In this document: piece after piece, positions 8,365 through 16,862 of the stretch
How the letters are laid out: every line of letters begins with the position of its first letter
Position numbering within the stretch: the first letter of the stretch is position 1
Origin: CAVPNY01 sp963706905
Lineage (GTDB): Bacteria > Chloroflexota > Anaerolineae > Anaerolineales > UBA4823
DNA: 64,000 bases
Direction: 5' to 3'
Assembly (NCBI GenBank): GCA_963706905.1
Contig: CAVPNY010000019.1
Span: 1 to 64,000 of the forward strand
The notes under the pieces: model-generated
Databases searched by the model: none
What the model was told of the DNA's origin: nothing
The model's input: the letters and a program-made list of their open reading frames with translations, nothing else
Program-made: the position numbers and the translations under genes

Positions 8365-9831
8365 ATGTCATTCCAACAAGGCCACGCCATCCTGATCGGC
8401 GTTGGCAGCCATCAGCATATCCCGCGTCTGGACGTGCCGATCAGTGTCACGGATGCTCAATCAGTGGCGAGCATCCTTCAGGATCCAGGTTATTGCGGCT
8501 ACCCGGCCGAACAGGTGCGCGTGCTGAGCCATGTCGAAGCCAGTGCTGCCAGCATCCTGGCCGAGTTGAAAGCCCTGGCAGGGCGGGTTAAACCGGCTGA
8601 CACGGTCACCTTTTTCTACGAGGGCCACGGCGACTACGGCACCGACGGCAATTATTACCTGGTCACTCACGACGCCCAGGCCAGCGGAGATAAGGTCGTG
8701 GCCGGTACCGGGCTTAGCCAGGGCGCTTTACTCGAGGCACTCCGCAAGGTCCCGGCTGAGCGCGTGCTGCTGATCTTTAACGCCTGCCATGCCGGTGAGC
8801 TTTCTCCCTCTTCCTTCGGCGCCGGCGAGCCTGCCATTGAGAGTCCCGCCTTCGGCGCGCAGACCCTGCCCAACACCGCTGCAGACGCCCTGCTTTCCAC
8901 CGGCAGCGGGCGCGTGATCCTGGGGGCCTGCCGCGAGGATCAACGCTCCTATATTGGCAGTGGCAAATTGAGCCTGTTCACTCAGGCGCTGGTGGATGCC
9001 TTGCAGGGAAAAGGCATCCTGCCGCGCGGCGGCTTCATCAACATTTTTGATCTGTACACGGCAGTCTACGAGTTGGTCAAAGAGCGGGCTCTGATGACCC
9101 TCGGCCGTGAGCAGCAGCCGGAGCTGACCGTGCTCAAGGGGGTAGGGCCATTTGCCGTCTCCCTGTACCGCGGCGCCAGCCAGACCGACCTGGGACTGGC
9201 TGAAGCCCCCGCCGAACCTCCTCAAGATGCCGCTGTGCGCCAGACTTCTCCCGAAAGGAGCCAGCGTTTCTACCAGCAGTTTGTGGTGCAGACGGGCGGG
9301 GTGAATTTTGGACAGGGCAACCAGATCAGCATCGGCGGGAGCGTGATCGGCACGCAGGAAACCGTGGATGCCAGCGGCTCCAGGGGTTTTATTTACAAGC
9401 CGGCCGGCCCGGTAGAGCAGGTCTTTGGCGACAAAATTGCCGGCGACAAGATCACGGGCGATAAGATCGCGGGCGATCAGATCGCCGGGGATAAGATCGA
9501 CACCGGCGGCGGCGACCTGGCGATGCGCGACCTGGATAAATCGGTCACTCAGGCGCCCTCGCTCGAGCAGCTGGTTGCTCTTCTTCAGGAGCTGCGCATA
9601 GATTTACAAACCGCTGGGGTGCCGGACAAGCTGCGCCGGGCGGTCGAGATCGATCTAGAGATCGCCGAGGCGGAGGCCAAGGACGCCCAGCCCAATCAAC
9701 CGCTGCTGCTCTCTCGCCTGCAGAGCCTGCGCCTCCTGCTGGAGAACGCTGCGGGGGCGGGGGGCGCGGCATTAGCCCTGGCTGAGCTGGCCCGCAAGGC
9801 AGTTGAGCTGGCCGGACAGATCTTTCGCTAG
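8365..9831 (+). CDS. Caspase-like (C14) protease with GPVEQVF motif and GDKI repeats
   Basis: A 488-residue protein. Residues ~5-270 form a caspase/metacaspase domain: opening AILIGVGSHQH, catalytic His88 in YEGHGDYG and catalytic Cys141 in FNACHAGEL, so it looks active. The linker carries the motif at residues 331-354 (core GFIYKPAGPVEQVF), five GDKIx-type repeats at 355-378 and DTGGGD. The same motif is near the N-terminus of the nSTAND proteins at 11288 and 60782. The last ~90 residues are an Ala/Leu-rich helical region. No signal peptide: cytoplasmic. GGGAGG precedes ATG 8365. The gene is followed 24 bp later by a transglutaminase-like gene. I infer a protease effector recruited by the NTPases through the motif. 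Confidence 0.9.
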   Translation: MSFQQGHAILIGVGSHQHIPRLDVPISVTDAQSVASILQDPGYCGYPAEQVRVLSHVEASAASILAELKALAGRVKPADTVTFFYEGHGDYGTDGNYYLVTHDAQASGDKVVAGTGLSQGALLEALRKVPAERVLLIFNACHAGELSPSSFGAGEPAIESPAFGAQTLPNTAADALLSTGSGRVILGACREDQRSYIGSGKLSLFTQALVDALQGKGILPRGGFINIFDLYTAVYELVKERALMTLGREQQPELTVLKGVGPFAVSLYRGASQTDLGLAEAPAEPPQDAAVRQTSPERSQRFYQQFVVQTGGVNFGQGNQISIGGSVIGTQETVDASGSRGFIYKPAGPVEQVFGDKIAGDKITGDKIAGDQIAGDKIDTGGGDLAMRDLDKSVTQAPSLEQLVALLQELRIDLQTAGVPDKLRRAVEIDLEIAEAEAKDAQPNQPLLLSRLQSLRLLLENAAGAGGAALALAELARKAVELAGQIFR

Positions 9832-9855
9832 TCCTGTGCGATCAAAGGAAGCCTT

Positions 9856-10449
9856 ATGACATTGATCCCTTTCCTTAAGTTAGAAGCAGAGCAGCGCGGG
9901 CTGCTGGAACCAGCCGCCGAGATCGACCCGGCGACGGCCTTTACCCTGGTGCGCGATATGACCTACCACCGCGCCAGCGACCGCCGCCCGGAGACCATCA
10001 TCGCTGAGTGGCAGGGCACCTGCTCGGGCAAGCATTACCTGCTCCAGGCGCTTTTCGCCGAGCTGGGCCTGCCCTCCCAGGTGATGGCTTGCACCTCGGT
10101 TTTACCCATCGAGCCGCACGGCATCACGCCAGATGTGTTCCCGCTCTATGAGGCCGCCAACCGCCGCTTCGTGGATGTGCACAACTATCTGGTGCTGGCC
10201 CTGGATGGGGATCGTTCGATGATCGTCGATGCCACCTGGCCGCTTTCCACGCGCCCCTCCGGCAAGGTGGTCAATGAGCAGTTCATTCTCGGCCAGGATC
10301 AACAGATCGCCCAATCGCCGATCGAATCCTGGCCGGTGCCGGCCGGGCAGGACCCCCAGGAGTTCAAAGACCAGCTCCTGAAGGAGCACTTCACAACTAC
10401 TGAGCTCGAGTTTCGCGAGCTGATCATCCAATGGTTGAGTCAGGCCTAA
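9856..10449 (+). CDS. Transglutaminase-like (papain-fold) protein
   Basis: A 197-residue protein whose spacing of Cys56 (GTCSGKHYLLQALF), His109 (DVHNYLV) and Asp125 (IVDATWP) fits the Cys-His-Asp triad of the transglutaminase-like superfamily. In bacteria such proteins are mostly cysteine proteases or amidases. There is no signal peptide, so it is cytoplasmic. It lies 24 bp after the caspase gene and 20 bp before the HAD gene, so a caspase-transglutaminase-HAD operon is likely. The substrate is unknown. It may be a second thiol effector, or a housekeeping enzyme caught in the operon. Confidence 0.75.
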   Translation: MTLIPFLKLEAEQRGLLEPAAEIDPATAFTLVRDMTYHRASDRRPETIIAEWQGTCSGKHYLLQALFAELGLPSQVMACTSVLPIEPHGITPDVFPLYEAANRRFVDVHNYLVLALDGDRSMIVDATWPLSTRPSGKVVNEQFILGQDQQIAQSPIESWPVPAGQDPQEFKDQLLKEHFTTTELEFRELIIQWLSQA

Positions 10450-10469
10450 ACGCTTCGGGAGGTTACGCT

Positions 10470-11185
10470 GTGTTCGACATCATCGCCCTGGACGCCGACG
10501 ACACATTATGGGATAACGAATCCTTCTATATTGATGCCAAGGAGGCGTTCATCGACCTGCTGCAGATCTATGAGCCCGATACTGCTCGCGTGAAAGCGCG
10601 CCTGGAGCATATCGAAGAGGCCAACGTGGCGATCTACGGCTACGGCATCAAGAGCTTCCTGCTCTCCATGGTCGAAGCTGCCCTGGATGTGAGCGATGGC
10701 TTGATCTCCGGCGAACACCTTCAGGATGTGATCGATCTGGGGCGCTACATGCTCAGCTCGCCGGTGCAGGTTTTCCCGCACACCGAGGAGGCCCTGGCCG
10801 CCCTGGCTCAGAAATGGGAGCTGATGCTGATCACCAAAGGAGATGTCTTCGAGCAGAGCCAGAAGATCGAGCGCACCGGGTTGGCGAAGTACTTTAAAGT
10901 GGTAGAGATCGTCGGGCTTAAGACCCCGAAGTGTACGCCGCCCTGCTGCAGCGCCATAATATAGACCCAGGGCGCTTCCTGATGGTGGGCAACTCGCTGC
11001 GCTCGGATATCCAGCCGGTTCTGGCGCTGGGCGGGCAGGCGATTTACATCCCGTATATCAACACCTGGGCTCACGAGCACCGCGTGGATGGGGAGCTTTC
11101 CATGGAAGGCTATTACGAGCTCGAGAGCCTGGCCGAGCTGCCTGAGCTGCTCGAGAGGATCACGAAGATTTCGAGTTCAGGTTGA
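10470..11185 (+). CDS. HAD family hydrolase (single-base frameshift near 10928)
   Basis: A haloacid dehalogenase-type phosphatase. Motif I is LDADDTLWDNE, motif II is in LMLITKGD, motif III is LKTP and motif IV lies in FLMVGNSLRSDI. The frame breaks between LKTP and VYAALLQRHNI at about 10925-10932, where one base seems to be missing; joined, the protein is about 239 residues, normal for the family. GTG 10470 is chosen because GGGAGG lies just upstream and motif I then falls at the N-terminus. Substrate unknown. It is the third gene of the probable caspase operon. Confidence 0.8.
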
Positions 11186-11202
11186 CGGGGATGGATGTAC
11201 AA

Positions 11203-11271
11203 TTAACGCAAAGGCGCAAAGTCTCAAAGGTATTTGAAGAATAACTTTGCATCTTTGCGTCTTCGCGTTAA
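11203..11271. repeat. Inverted 'acgcaaaggcgcaaag' dispersed repeat
   Basis: TTAACGCAAAGGCGCAAAG (11203-11221) is nearly complementary to CTTTGCGTCTTCGCGTTAA (11253-11271), giving a long hairpin between the HAD gene and the nSTAND gene. The words ACGCAAAGGCGCAAAG and CTTTGCGTCTTTGCG are a well-known kind of dispersed intergenic repeat in bacteria. It may act as a terminator for the caspase operon. Confidence 0.65.
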
Positions 11272-11287
11272 ATATCTATGATAAGCC

Positions 11288-13408
11288 ATGCAAGCCTCTG
11301 ATCCCACTCCCGAGTCCCAGGAACACATCGACGCCCGCAACTCGCAAGGTTTCCTGTATAAGCCCACCGGCCCGGTGGAGCAGGTGTTCATCGAGGCCGA
11401 GAAGGCTTACGATGTGCGCGGGCTGCCCAATCCCTACCCGGGCTTGCGCGCCTTCACCTACGCTGATCGAGCCGCCTTCGCCGGGCGCGAAGCCCTGATC
11501 GAAGATTCCGTCGCCCGCCTCGCGACCCCCGGCGATCCCCAATCCCTGACCTTCATCACCGGAGCCTCCGGCAGCGGCAAATCCTCCTTCGCTCAGGCGG
11601 GGCTGCTGCCCGCGCTGGAGGAACATTACCATGCCCGTGGCAAAACCGCCCGCTGGGCGGTCTTCTGCCCCGGCACGAACCCCATGGCAGTCCTGGCGGA
11701 CGCCCTGCTGCAGCTCGGCTTGCCCGAGAAGGCTGCCGAGGATTTGAACAGCCTGACCCCCCAGCAGTTCGCCAGCTTCCTGGGCCAGCATACCCCCGCC
11801 GACCAGGTCAACTTGCTGGTGATCGACCAGTTTGAAGAGCTTTTTACCCAGGCGCAGCCGGATCAAGCCAAACGCCTGATCGCTTTGCTGGGCGAGCCGC
11901 CGCCTTTCACGATTGCTCATACTCACCTGATCGCCACCCTGCGCTCCGATTACCTGGACTGGCTGTTTGAAGAAGAAGCTCTGTGGGAGCTGGCTACCCG
12001 TTTCGGGATTGGCTTGCGCGTGATGGACGAACGCCAGTTAAAGTCTGCCATCCTCAAGCCGTTGCAGATCGCTGCCCAAACGGATACTTCCCTGAGGGGC
12101 AAGCAGATCGAGCCTGCCCTGGTCGATCGCCTCGCCGCTGACGCCAGCGCGGACGCGGCTTACCTGCCGCTGCTGCAGGTCACGCTGGAAGATTTATGGG
12201 AACGCGGGCTGCTCAAGCTGAGCGAGTATGGTGGGTTGGCAGAGGCTATCTCGCGCCGGGCCGAGCGCGTTTACCGCTTCAGCGATTTCGAGGCTGCCCA
12301 GCTCTCTCATGAGCGACCCGCCGCCGACCAGGAACACATCCTGAGTATCTTCCTCGATCTGGTCAATGTCTCGCTGGACGATGACCCGCGCCGGGATGTG
12401 CGCCGCTGGCTTTTGCGTCACGATTTTGAAGCTGTTTCGCCCGAGCGCCCGCCTCTTATAGAGCAATTGTTGCACGCCCGCTTGCTCAGCCTGCAGGTGG
12501 AGAGCCAGGGCGAGAGCGAAGTGGAGCAGGTCAGCATCATCCACGAGGCGCTGATCGCTCGCTGGGACCGTCTGAAAGAAGCGATCCAAACCAGCCGGAA
12601 TAAACTGCGCCGCCGGGCGCGCTTTGAGCTGGATCTGAACGAGTGGAAAAATCAGGGCGGGGACCTGTTAGGCGGGGGGCGCCTGGCGGACGCCCTGGCC
12701 TTGCTAAACGAAAATGACCCAATCGTGCAGAGCGAGTTGGCGCGGCGTTTCCTAAACCTCAGCCAGGAGCGTTTTGTCGCCGAGCAGCGCAAGCAAGTGG
12801 CCGGGTTGCGCCGCGAGCGCGCCTTGCAGGGGCTGGTAGCAGGCGCCCTGGCCTTCGGATTGCTTTCCCTGGTTTCCTTCCTGTCACAAAATATTGACTC
12901 TTTTACGTTGCTGGTGGGCTCGTTATTCATGGCTGCGGCTGGCGCGCCGGCCGGGCTGGTGTACAATCTCGGTTTACAGGAGCTGCGTAATCACCCGCGA
13001 CGCCGGCTCGCAATCCCCCTGGCTGGACTGGTCGGATACCTGGCATTCCTCTTTCCACTGCTGACCAATGCAGGCTTGCAATCTACCTCCCTGACCGCCA
13101 TCCCTCCCGTGATCGCTCAGGCGGTGATCTGGGGGTTTGTTGCAGGATCGAGCGCATATTGGGCAATTAACAGCCCGCGCTCCGTCTGGCTGAGGTTGGG
13201 GGTCGCTTCCATATTATCCGGGCTGGCGCTCTTATTGGGCGAGGCCATCGGCCACACTTTAGGCCTCCCGGATCGCACCCTAGCGACCCCACCGGGGTTG
13301 GCTATCGTCGGAGTGGCGCCGGTTATGGTATTCCTGGGAGGCTGTCTGGTGCAGATTGTCTTACTGCTGGTCTCCCGTCTGGTGGTGATCTCCCCGGCCG
13401 GGGAGTAG
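11288..13408 (+). CDS. nSTAND NTPase with GPVEQVF motif and C-terminal membrane domain
   Basis: A 706-residue protein. Residues 11-34 hold the shared motif (core GFLYKPTGPVEQVF), here without GDKI repeats. The NTPase follows: YPGLRAFTYADRAAFAGRE, Walker A GASGSGKSS at ~92, Walker B LLVIDQFEELF at ~176, then a helical/winged-helix part with IIHEALIARWDRL, typical of the nSTAND1 group. The last ~190 residues contain about six membrane helices. STAND NTPases are ATP-driven sensor switches. Here the sensor half seems to be in the membrane and the motif faces the cytoplasm, where the caspase carries the same motif. A FecR-type lipoprotein gene starts 52 bp downstream. Confidence 0.88.
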   Translation: MQASDPTPESQEHIDARNSQGFLYKPTGPVEQVFIEAEKAYDVRGLPNPYPGLRAFTYADRAAFAGREALIEDSVARLATPGDPQSLTFITGASGSGKSSFAQAGLLPALEEHYHARGKTARWAVFCPGTNPMAVLADALLQLGLPEKAAEDLNSLTPQQFASFLGQHTPADQVNLLVIDQFEELFTQAQPDQAKRLIALLGEPPPFTIAHTHLIATLRSDYLDWLFEEEALWELATRFGIGLRVMDERQLKSAILKPLQIAAQTDTSLRGKQIEPALVDRLAADASADAAYLPLLQVTLEDLWERGLLKLSEYGGLAEAISRRAERVYRFSDFEAAQLSHERPAADQEHILSIFLDLVNVSLDDDPRRDVRRWLLRHDFEAVSPERPPLIEQLLHARLLSLQVESQGESEVEQVSIIHEALIARWDRLKEAIQTSRNKLRRRARFELDLNEWKNQGGDLLGGGRLADALALLNENDPIVQSELARRFLNLSQERFVAEQRKQVAGLRRERALQGLVAGALAFGLLSLVSFLSQNIDSFTLLVGSLFMAAAGAPAGLVYNLGLQELRNHPRRRLAIPLAGLVGYLAFLFPLLTNAGLQSTSLTAIPPVIAQAVIWGFVAGSSAYWAINSPRSVWLRLGVASILSGLALLLGEAIGHTLGLPDRTLATPPGLAIVGVAPVMVFLGGCLVQIVLLLVSRLVVISPAGE

Positions 13409-13460
13409 CGGCCAGTAAGGTCTCGATTTCCTTGCTGGTTGGGTAGACAGAGGAGGCACG

Positions 13461-14489
13461 ATGAAAAAGAAACTCTACCTCGCCTGGATCGTCCTGGCCT
13501 TGGCGGCGGCTGCCTGCCTGTGCAATGGAGGCAATGACTTATCGGGCGATTCTGGCGCAGCGCAGGCGATCGGCAAGATCAGCCTGGTAACGAACGTGGT
13601 TGAGCACAATAAAAATCAGGTAACCGGCAGCGAGTCTTTCTATAACCATGATTCCATCGGCCTGTTGAACGGCGGGGAAGGCCGATTGGACTTTCTGGGT
13701 GGGCTTTCCTTGAACCTGTTCAATGATACCCTGGTGGGGGATATCCAATCGGAGACCGGTTCTGGCTCTTCCATTCTGGCGCGCATGCGCCTGGAATTTG
13801 GTGGCTTCACCGGCAGTCTCACGGCTTCCGGTATGTCTGTACCTTTCGCGACGCCTAACGGGGCGACTATCACCGTCTATGGCACCGATTTCTTCATCGT
13901 GTATGACGCGTCTACCAGCACCACCGTGGTGGGCAATTTCGGGGGTCGGATCGAAGTACAGGTAGGGAATGGGCCTGCGCAACCTGTGCCGGGAGGAACC
14001 TTCCGTCAGGTCTTCCCCGGAGGTGAGATTACACCTGAACAACAGCTGACTTTCTCGCGGCCGGAATTCGAGGAGCGCTCCCGCCAGAGCGGATCCCCGG
14101 TGGCTGCCTTGCACGAGCTGACCGTCACGATCATTGAGCCAGAGCCAATCCCGGTTGAAGACCTCACCCCACCCGCCTTCGAGCTGCTCGGCCTCGACCC
14201 GCCGTCAATCGTCTACGGCGCTGAGTGTCCGGGGACATTCGGTGAAACCCAGCTCACCATGCGCATCCTGGACGAAAACCAGATCGCCAACGCGATGGTT
14301 GAGTGGGAGCTGAACGGTGTGTTCGAATCGCGGCCGATGGAGCGCATCGATGACCAGACTTACACCGTCCTGATCGGGCCGCTGCGGGATTTCGGCGTTT
14401 TGAATATCGTTGTGCGCGCTGAAGATATGTTTGGCAACGCCGGGCAGTCTGAGCCGATCCAGGTCAAGGTTGCCCAGTGCATCGGCTGA
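13461..14489 (+). CDS. FecR-domain lipoprotein
   Basis: A 342-residue lipoprotein: signal with lipobox ending AAAC (Cys19), then a FecR-type beta domain with GRLDFLGGLSLNLF, LRLEFGGFTGSL-like strands, FATPNGATITVYGTDFFIVYD and GGRIEVQVGNG. A C-terminal Ig-like domain (~residues 235-340) has two cysteines that may pair. FecR domains transmit extracellular signals in other systems. GAGGAGG precedes ATG 13461. It lies 52 bp after the membrane nSTAND gene and is followed by a paralogue, so the lipoproteins probably work with the NTPase on the outside of the membrane; that link is inferred from position. Confidence 0.8.
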   Translation: MKKKLYLAWIVLALAAAACLCNGGNDLSGDSGAAQAIGKISLVTNVVEHNKNQVTGSESFYNHDSIGLLNGGEGRLDFLGGLSLNLFNDTLVGDIQSETGSGSSILARMRLEFGGFTGSLTASGMSVPFATPNGATITVYGTDFFIVYDASTSTTVVGNFGGRIEVQVGNGPAQPVPGGTFRQVFPGGEITPEQQLTFSRPEFEERSRQSGSPVAALHELTVTIIEPEPIPVEDLTPPAFELLGLDPPSIVYGAECPGTFGETQLTMRILDENQIANAMVEWELNGVFESRPMERIDDQTYTVLIGPLRDFGVLNIVVRAEDMFGNAGQSEPIQVKVAQCIG

Positions 14490-14504
14490 TCGCCTGAAAG
14501 CTCA

Positions 14505-14517
14505 ATTATGATAGAAT
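14505..14517 (+). promoter_or_regulatory. Candidate -10 region (ATTATGATAGAAT)
   Basis: The 13-mer ATTATGATAGAAT, containing TATGAT, lies 61 bp before the second FecR-type gene. The identical 13-mer occurs at 60683-60695 before the second nSTAND gene. No good -35 box is visible at either place, so the promoter role is a guess; the exact match between two loci that already share protein motifs is the reason to list it. Confidence 0.35.
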
Positions 14518-14566
14518 GAATCCAGTTAATTTCCTCGAATTCACTCTGCCATAAATCAGGAGAAGG

Positions 14567-14615
14567 AAGAGATCAGCGTGAATCAGCGTCCTGTCCTGAG
14601 CAAAGTCGAAGGGCT
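14567..14615. repeat. Dispersed repeat words forming the 5' end of a lipoprotein gene
   Basis: GATCAGCGTGAATCAGCGTC is followed by CCTGTCCTGAGCAAAGTCG (14590-14608), the latter encoding PVLSKVEG. Both are of kinds seen as dispersed intergenic repeats in many bacteria. Here they supply the start codon and first codons of the lipoprotein at 14578, upstream of its signal peptide. Confidence 0.55.
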
Positions 14616-15282
14616 ATCCGCGTCCTATCCAATCCTCAAATTAACCTGGGTATGCCTGCTCCTGGCTGTCTTGCTCGCCGCCTGCGGTGGTCTTTCGGGC
14701 GGAGACCAATCTATCGGCACGGTCAGCCGGGTGAGCGATGTCGTGCAGCAGAACCAGGCTCAGGTCCAGGACACCAACCCGCTCCAGCAGGATGACACCA
14801 TCCGCCTGGTGCAAGGCGGCGAAGGGCTGCTTGATTTTGGCGGCGGGCTGCTCCTGCGCCTGTTCAACGACAGCCAGGTGGGCGGGGTGCGCTCTGATAG
14901 CGCTCAAGAATCCGCGTTGCTGGTACGCCTGCGCCTGGAGTTTGGCGGTTTTACTGGCCAGCTCACCCAGCCTGGCGGGCAGGTTGTCTTCGAAACACCT
15001 AACGGCGCCACGATCAACGTGGCTGGCACGGATTTCTTCCTGGTGTACAACCAGGCTGGCGGGGAGACATATTGCGGTAATTGGGGCGGCCAGATGTGGG
15101 TCGAAGCTAACGGCAGCGGCCGCCTGCCGGTGACTTAAGGCCTGATCTACCGGGTGGAAACCGGCGGCCAGCCTGCGCCGTGGCTGCGCATGCCGTGGAG
15201 CTTGGAGCAGTTCGAGCAGCTATCGCGCTCGACAGGCACGCCCCTGGCGCCGATCGAGGTGGCGTTGCGTTTCGGGTCGTAG
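14578..15282 (+). CDS. FecR-domain lipoprotein, paralogue interrupted by in-frame TAA
   Basis: A paralogue of the preceding gene: lipobox LLAAC (Cys36), then IGTVSRVSDVVQQNQAQVQ, RLEFGGFTGQL, FETPNGATINVAGTDFFLVY and WGGQMWVEANG match it closely. Reading stops at TAA 15136-15138 but continues in the same frame with sensible protein (GLIYRVETGGQPAPWLRMPW) to TAG 15280-15282. Joined length is about 234 residues, lacking the Ig-like C-terminus of the paralogue. The TAA may be a nonsense mutation or a base error. The GTG start and first ~12 codons lie inside dispersed repeat sequence, after AGGAGAAGGA. Confidence 0.75.
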
Positions 15283-15300
15283 ACCAGCAGCTTCAACTAT

Positions 15301-16548
15301 CTATGCCAGCCGATCCGATCTGCTCAACGTTACAGTTGCCCAGGCCAGCAACAGCAAATCCAGGGCCAGCATCCCCATTCCGAACCCATTGCGCGCCAGC
15401 GAAGGGGTGAGCAGGTAAACCAGCAGGTAGACCAGAGGCGGGGCCAGCAGCCACGCCGCCAGCACGCCGCTGGGCAGCAGGCGCCGGCCATCCAGATAGG
15501 CTAGCATGGGGATCAGCGGCATCAGCAGGTAGAAATGAGCGTGCCAGGTGACTGCGCAGGTGCCAGCGTAGGTAGCCAGGATCAGCAACACCCAGCGTGC
15601 CGGGGAGCCCCCTGGATGCCTCAGCCAGGCATAAATCACCAGCCCCACGGTCAAGGTCAAACCTACAACTGCCACCCCCCAGGCAATCTCAGATGGCAGG
15701 AAAGACGCCAGATTCAACGCCAACCCCCGCCAGTTCATCATGGTGGGGGCGGTCTGGATCAGCGGCCCGGCAAAACGGGCCGCCAACTGGCTGCTCTCCA
15801 GCAACCCGTGCACACCTCCCAACAGCAGGGATGCTGTAAGTATTGCCGCAGTACTCGCCCCGAATCCCAGGAGTATCCGCCACCTGCAGCTGATCAGCAG
15901 CCCCGGCAGGAGCAGAATCAGGGTGTGGGGCTTGATCAACATCACCCCGAGCCAGATCCCGCTGCGTTTCTCCCGGCCGCGCACCAGGGCCAGGGTAAAT
16001 TCACCCAGGGCGATCACCAATAACAGATTCATCTGACCCAGATACAGGTTCGCTAACACCGGCAGGCAGATGACCCATTGCAGCAGCCGCAGCCCGCCCA
16101 AGGGTACCCGCATCGCCCTGGTGAAGCGGGCAAGGTACAGCGCCAGCCCGGCCACATTGATCAGGGTGAAGATCAGATAGCTTTGGGTGAAATCGAATGC
16201 GGTCAGCGGCAGGAACAACAGCACATAAACCGGCAGGTAGGGCATTGAAACCCGCAGCCCTGCTTCCATCTTCCCCCCTGGGCAGCGGTACAGCAGGAGG
16301 CGCTGATATTCATCCTGTAATGCCGCATCGTACACCTGGGCGAAACCATGCTGCCGGGCGATCAGCGCTGAGCTGTAATAACCGCGAAAATCCGTCCCCA
16401 TCTGCGCGCAGAGCACCCCACCCCGGTTATTGAGCAAGTATCCAGCCAGCCCGACAAGCATCACGAGCAGCCAGGCAACGTCCAGCCATCTGTGCCGGAC
16501 GAAGGCCTGGAAATGATTTAAGGTGGCAGGGGGTTCTGGTCTGGTCAT
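15301..16548 (-). CDS. Glycosyltransferase family 87 (DUF2029-type) membrane protein
   Basis: A 415-residue polytopic protein with about ten membrane helices. The early extracytoplasmic loop MGTDFRGYYSSALIARQ contains the acidic residue typical of GT-C enzymes, and LYLGQMNLLLVIALGEFTLAL plus GVMLIKPHTLILLLPGLL match GT87 mannosyltransferases, which use polyprenyl-phosphate sugars on the outer membrane face. Length is normal. It is convergent with the FecR-type gene; the two ends are only 18 bp apart. The next minus-strand gene lies far upstream, so it is probably transcribed alone. Acceptor unknown. Confidence 0.8.
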   Translation of the reverse strand: MTRPEPPATLNHFQAFVRHRWLDVAWLLVMLVGLAGYLLNNRGGVLCAQMGTDFRGYYSSALIARQHGFAQVYDAALQDEYQRLLLYRCPGGKMEAGLRVSMPYLPVYVLLFLPLTAFDFTQSYLIFTLINVAGLALYLARFTRAMRVPLGGLRLLQWVICLPVLANLYLGQMNLLLVIALGEFTLALVRGREKRSGIWLGVMLIKPHTLILLLPGLLISCRWRILLGFGASTAAILTASLLLGGVHGLLESSQLAARFAGPLIQTAPTMMNWRGLALNLASFLPSEIAWGVAVVGLTLTVGLVIYAWLRHPGGSPARWVLLILATYAGTCAVTWHAHFYLLMPLIPMLAYLDGRRLLPSGVLAAWLLAPPLVYLLVYLLTPSLARNGFGMGMLALDLLLLAWATVTLSRSDRLA

Positions 16549-16862
16549 AGACCGGGTGTGATGGTTGAGAGTATATCAACATTCAGTAATCTTATACGAA
16601 CAATATTATCCACTCCAAGAAGGCGTTTCTGTGGAACAGATTTGCAGCCTATTGATCCTGTGAAGTTCTTAAAGTGCAAGGTTAGTACACTGCAACCTTG
16701 CAGGTAAACCCTGCAAATAAACTCCAAATATCCCATTTGGCAGATGCGGGCTTTCTGGTCGCGCGCTAAATTATTGATAGATTATGAGTAAGGAGCGCTG
16801 AGATACCAGAATACTTAGTCCGTCTACCCAAGATTCTGATCAGGAAGAATAAGGAGGAAAAC
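16549..16862. other. Divergent intergenic region with one hairpin, no gene seen
   Basis: About 310 bp between divergent genes, so it must hold two promoters. TGCAAGGTT (16675-16683) and AACCTTGCA (16694-16702) form a perfect 9-bp hairpin with a 10-nt loop, a possible regulatory site or small repeat. A good ribosome site, AAGGAGGAAAAC, precedes ATG 16863. Short open frames here do not look like protein. Confidence 0.4.

Noticed and set aside
16545..16736. 63-codon open frame upstream of the GT87 gene
   Set aside because: No ribosome site, overlaps the gene start and a hairpin, and the translation does not look like a protein domain.
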